In this document: positions 60,901 through 64,000 of the stretch, one piece after another | Layout of the letters: the number at the start of each line of letters is the position of its first letter | Position numbering within the stretch: position 1 is the first letter of the stretch | Source: Setophaga petechia | Lineage: Eukaryota; Chordata; Aves; Passeriformes; Parulidae | NCBI GenBank assembly: GCA_024362935.1 | Contig: JANCRA010000011.1 | Coordinates: 5,022,001-5,086,000 of the forward strand | Direction of reading: 5' to 3' | Length of the DNA: 64,000 bases | Program-made: the position numbers and the translations under genes | The notes under the pieces: model-generated | What the model was told of the DNA's origin: nothing | The model's input: only the letters and a program-made list of their open reading frames with translations | Database searches by the model: none

Positions 60901-63900
60901 TTAACAGGATTTTTACAATCCTGTATGCATCCTTTCATCTCATTTTATTCACAGCAAACATAGTTTTTGCAGATCATTATAATGCATTGTATTCACAGGT
61001 CACAGCATTTGTATGCGCAGGGGACCAGTTAAGCTTGTGGTTGATCATTTCCAGGTAGACTTGATACACTTGTGGGTGTAACCGTGGTAACTGAGTGTCA
61101 CTTTTTTGGAACTTTTCCAAAGACATGTACCCAAATACTAGATTGGCAGTGTGGAATGAATCTCTAATTAGTTTAAAAATAAACCAAGTTACAATCCAAG
61201 TTTTGCAAGGTAGCAAAAACTCCTTTTGGATTTCAATTCTTGCCAAAAGGGCCCTGTAAACTAAAACTGAAACTTGACTCTCTTTTATCACAGAGCATTT
61301 TAACATTACCAGTGTTTTTTCTATAAAAAGACATTATTAAGAAAAAAAATCAGAAGTCAAAGCACAAGTTATCCAGTTTTAGTAAGGATCATAATGTAAT
61401 TCCCTTGATTTCCTCGTATTTTTGTTCCACTGTACAGCATTTTAATGTATCCCATGAAGAGAAGCATTTCACTGTTGATACAAAATCTTGGAGAAAACGT
61501 CACATCGTGTTGTTGTTTCCTGGATCCTATGCAATATGAGATCTAACTTGCTCCTATTTTTGAATTTTTTTAGTTGCAAGTGTGTCTTTTGTAAGGTGTT
61601 ACCTGTGTTTGCTTTTGATGAAGTGAAGAGAGCACCATAATTGCCATTATTAATAGTAGAGACAAAATATTTACTTGGCATCATTACTTTGACTACAGTC
61701 CACATGTGTAATCTCATTCTTCTGTTTATCAGGTAAACAACCCTGAGACAATTAGTGCCATAACAAGTAAAAAGCTGTAGTAAGATGAATATCTCCTGTA
61801 ACAGCTCCCAGCTCATTACACTTCAGCACAGCTATACCTTGTTGTGTGGAAGGAGTCCATCTGTCTTTCCAAAAATCCAGTTAGAAGTCAGAAATGCAAT
61901 GATTACACAACATATTAATACAACTGCTGACATGCAAAAGTAAGTAGAAGCAGCAGATGAAAAACATTGGGTAAGAATGCTTGTGATAAGATTAGCCCTT
62001 GTAGAGCACACTAACACATATCCTGTGGAAATTTTCAAAACAGGGAAGATGCACAGCAAAACAACCCACATATAAACCTGTGATGGAAAAGGTAGTTTTG
62101 CTTTTTATACTTGACTTGGAATCCAGAAAGGAAGAGGTTGCAGCATCAAGGCATGTCTCAAGGTGATTTGAATGTAGATGGTGCCCAGGAAATGAAGGTT
62201 AAATAAAACCAAAATATTTACTTTATTTCTGGGTCACATACCAGCCACAGAGCTGGTGTAATTGTCCTAAATATTCTAAGTGGCACAATGTTCTATACAA
62301 GATGAGGTCACTACATCACTGGTCTGTCCTGAGGAGTCCCCCTGCAACAGAAGAAGCATGCCAATGTGCACTGATGTTCTGCTGTCCTGGGGCACAGACA
62401 AACACAAAGTGCAGCAGGATTCAGAGCTTTTCACCAGGAGAAAAAGAAAACTTCCCTGAATTAACTAGACACTTCCAGTCCATCTGTGACTTTTCATTGT
62501 TTCTACCTGTGATTGGTCACTGTTGAATGCCTGAAGAAGGTAGTGATCAAATGGGGATGGAGACCAGATAAAAGCAAGCCATGACCTAACCCTTTCATAG
62601 CCAAAAGGACAAGAGTCAGAATCTTAAAGGAATGTGTCTAAATTCATTGACATCAATGAATATAAATTCTAAACACCTTTAAATATCCAGTTTTGAAGGA
62701 CTAGCCTAGAGGTCATTTGTTTATAAAGAATGTGTTTGCCCCCTAATAAGCTGTTACATCCTCTAAGAGGTCTTGAATAATCCAATTCCATGCTTTCCAA
62801 AGGAGCACAGCACTACTTTCCTTTCCAGTGTCTATAACTGAGGACCACTGACAAATCTGGCACCATCAAGAATGTGGCATACAATCTGTAAAATTCCTAT
62901 GTAGAAGAAATCCATGCTCACAATGGCTCTTTCACCGCTTTCTTACCAACACACAGCCCATAGATTATCATAGACTGCAGTAAAAAAACACTGTAGGACC
63001 CTGAGCCTGAGAGACAATCCAAACAAGGCAAGAGGCCTATGTAATTAATGACTGGTTAATCAGAGCTGTTAGTGGCCAGAACATTCAATTTCCCTTCTTG
63101 AAGTCCACCTGCAGGAAAGAGAATGTGCAATATCTACAGAGACAAGGCAGAAGTGTACAAGGCCTTTATATAAACATTTTTAGTTCTATTTAAAAAGAAA
63201 ATAATTCCTGAGAAAGAGTTCTTCATTTTCCAGACTCTAACAGTGAAGTACAGTATATGCTAGGTTAAATTACAGACCAAAGTAATTGTACAGTTTTTGT
63301 AATGCCAAAACTTGGAAGAGAAGTTGGGCTCTGGCCATGTACATACCAGCACAGAAATAATTTCTTTTCCAAGTCTAGTCCTGTGCCTTTTCAAATCAAT
63401 TGTTCAGCTGCTAGATCAGATAATTGATGACTAACAATAAAACATGTTTCCATCTTCTGATTTCTTTCCTATCCTTTTGACCAATGGGAAAAAATAGTTA
63501 TGCTATGTTTTGTGAATTTATACATACATTTGTCAGTAAGAGAAGACCTAAGTAAAAAGTCATGTCCCCAATGTCCCCAAGCTAAAATACCACTATCCCC
63601 TCTCTGCATGGGTAATGGAACAGATTCACCTTCACCGTAACATTGGACTGAATTACATGTTATAGTCCTTGACATGCTTTGACATGACTAATGTGACCCA
63701 GCTGGTCTCTGCGGTAGAAAAATGTGAACATAGAATGCGTGTTTTATGAGACACACATATAAGTTGACAACAAAAAAATACCCGTGGTTTTGTTTGTGTG
63801 ATTCAACGAAAAATAAAAATAAGAAGAGAGAAATCCATGAGCTTATAAGGCTGTGCAAATACACAAGCTGTTGTATTTCAGTATTTACCAGTATTGGAAG

Positions 63901-64000
63901 GTAGTGGGTAACGGCGTGTTTGTAGACAGTGGGTTTCCAAGTGTGCGTGTGTAAACTGTTCCCTCTGTCGTTTAGAGGATGACCATATAGCCAGCTTTTT

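Larger units (their letters stand above)
52291..64000. other. Unique AT-rich non-coding DNA, parts possibly conserved non-coding
   Basis: No coding gene was recognised. A 150-codon open frame at 53100-53552 (+) is overlapped by a 124-codon frame on the opposite strand and has no recognisable domain. A faint CR1-like word ('aaggctatcaagtccatg', about 52547) may be a further worn remnant. Intervals at about 58840-59240 and 61090-61300 have the low-complexity-free, homeodomain-site-like look of conserved non-coding elements, but this cannot be tested here. Confidence 0.5.

Noticed and set aside
1..64000. CRISPR arrays, operons, prophage or other prokaryotic systems
   Set aside because: No regularly spaced repeats and no dense run of genes exist; the avian repeats show that the sequence is from a vertebrate genome.

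Overview
The window looks like AT-rich intergenic or deep intronic DNA from a bird. The main evidence is several decayed copies of the CR1 (chicken repeat 1) LINE family with the 3' region typical of avian copies, plus a probable ERVL-type solo LTR. Base composition is low in GC and CpG almost everywhere. Repeat density is low and no bacterial-style gene packing is visible. The species cannot be fixed from this sequence alone.

No protein-coding gene, tRNA, rRNA or CRISPR array could be supported. The longest open stretches (about 140-160 codons) match no family I recognise. Several overlap open frames on the other strand or lie inside repeats, and their lengths are what chance gives in 64 kb of AT-rich sequence.

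Layout: 1-2200, unique AT-rich DNA. 2200-3112, a 5'-truncated CR1 on the + strand covering the end of the RT domain and the 3' part, with an unusual tail. 3155-20650, unique DNA with two GC-richer patches (6.85-7.5 kb, 9.2-9.45 kb) and a cluster of three short local duplications at 15.0-15.9 kb. 20353-20402, a perfect 20-bp inverted repeat. 20650-21830, a GC-rich block whose right end resembles an avian ERVL LTR. 21830-38880, unique DNA containing an 80-90 bp tandem duplication at 27.2 kb. 38890-39945, an older, heavily decayed + strand CR1. 39950-44320, unique DNA with a small CpG-rich patch at 41.5 kb. 44320-44790, a probable very old CR1-like remnant. 44800-52000, unique DNA with an isolated CpG cluster at 46.94-47.11 kb. 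52008-52290, a short CR1 3' fragment on the - strand. 52290-64000, unique DNA, some of which (58.84-59.24 kb and 61.1-61.3 kb) reads like conserved non-coding sequence.

There is no set of genes acting together. The most noteworthy signals are structural: a perfect hairpin, an unusual number of short direct duplications separated by a few bases, and isolated CpG-rich islets in CpG-poor surroundings. I found no convincing new biological system.
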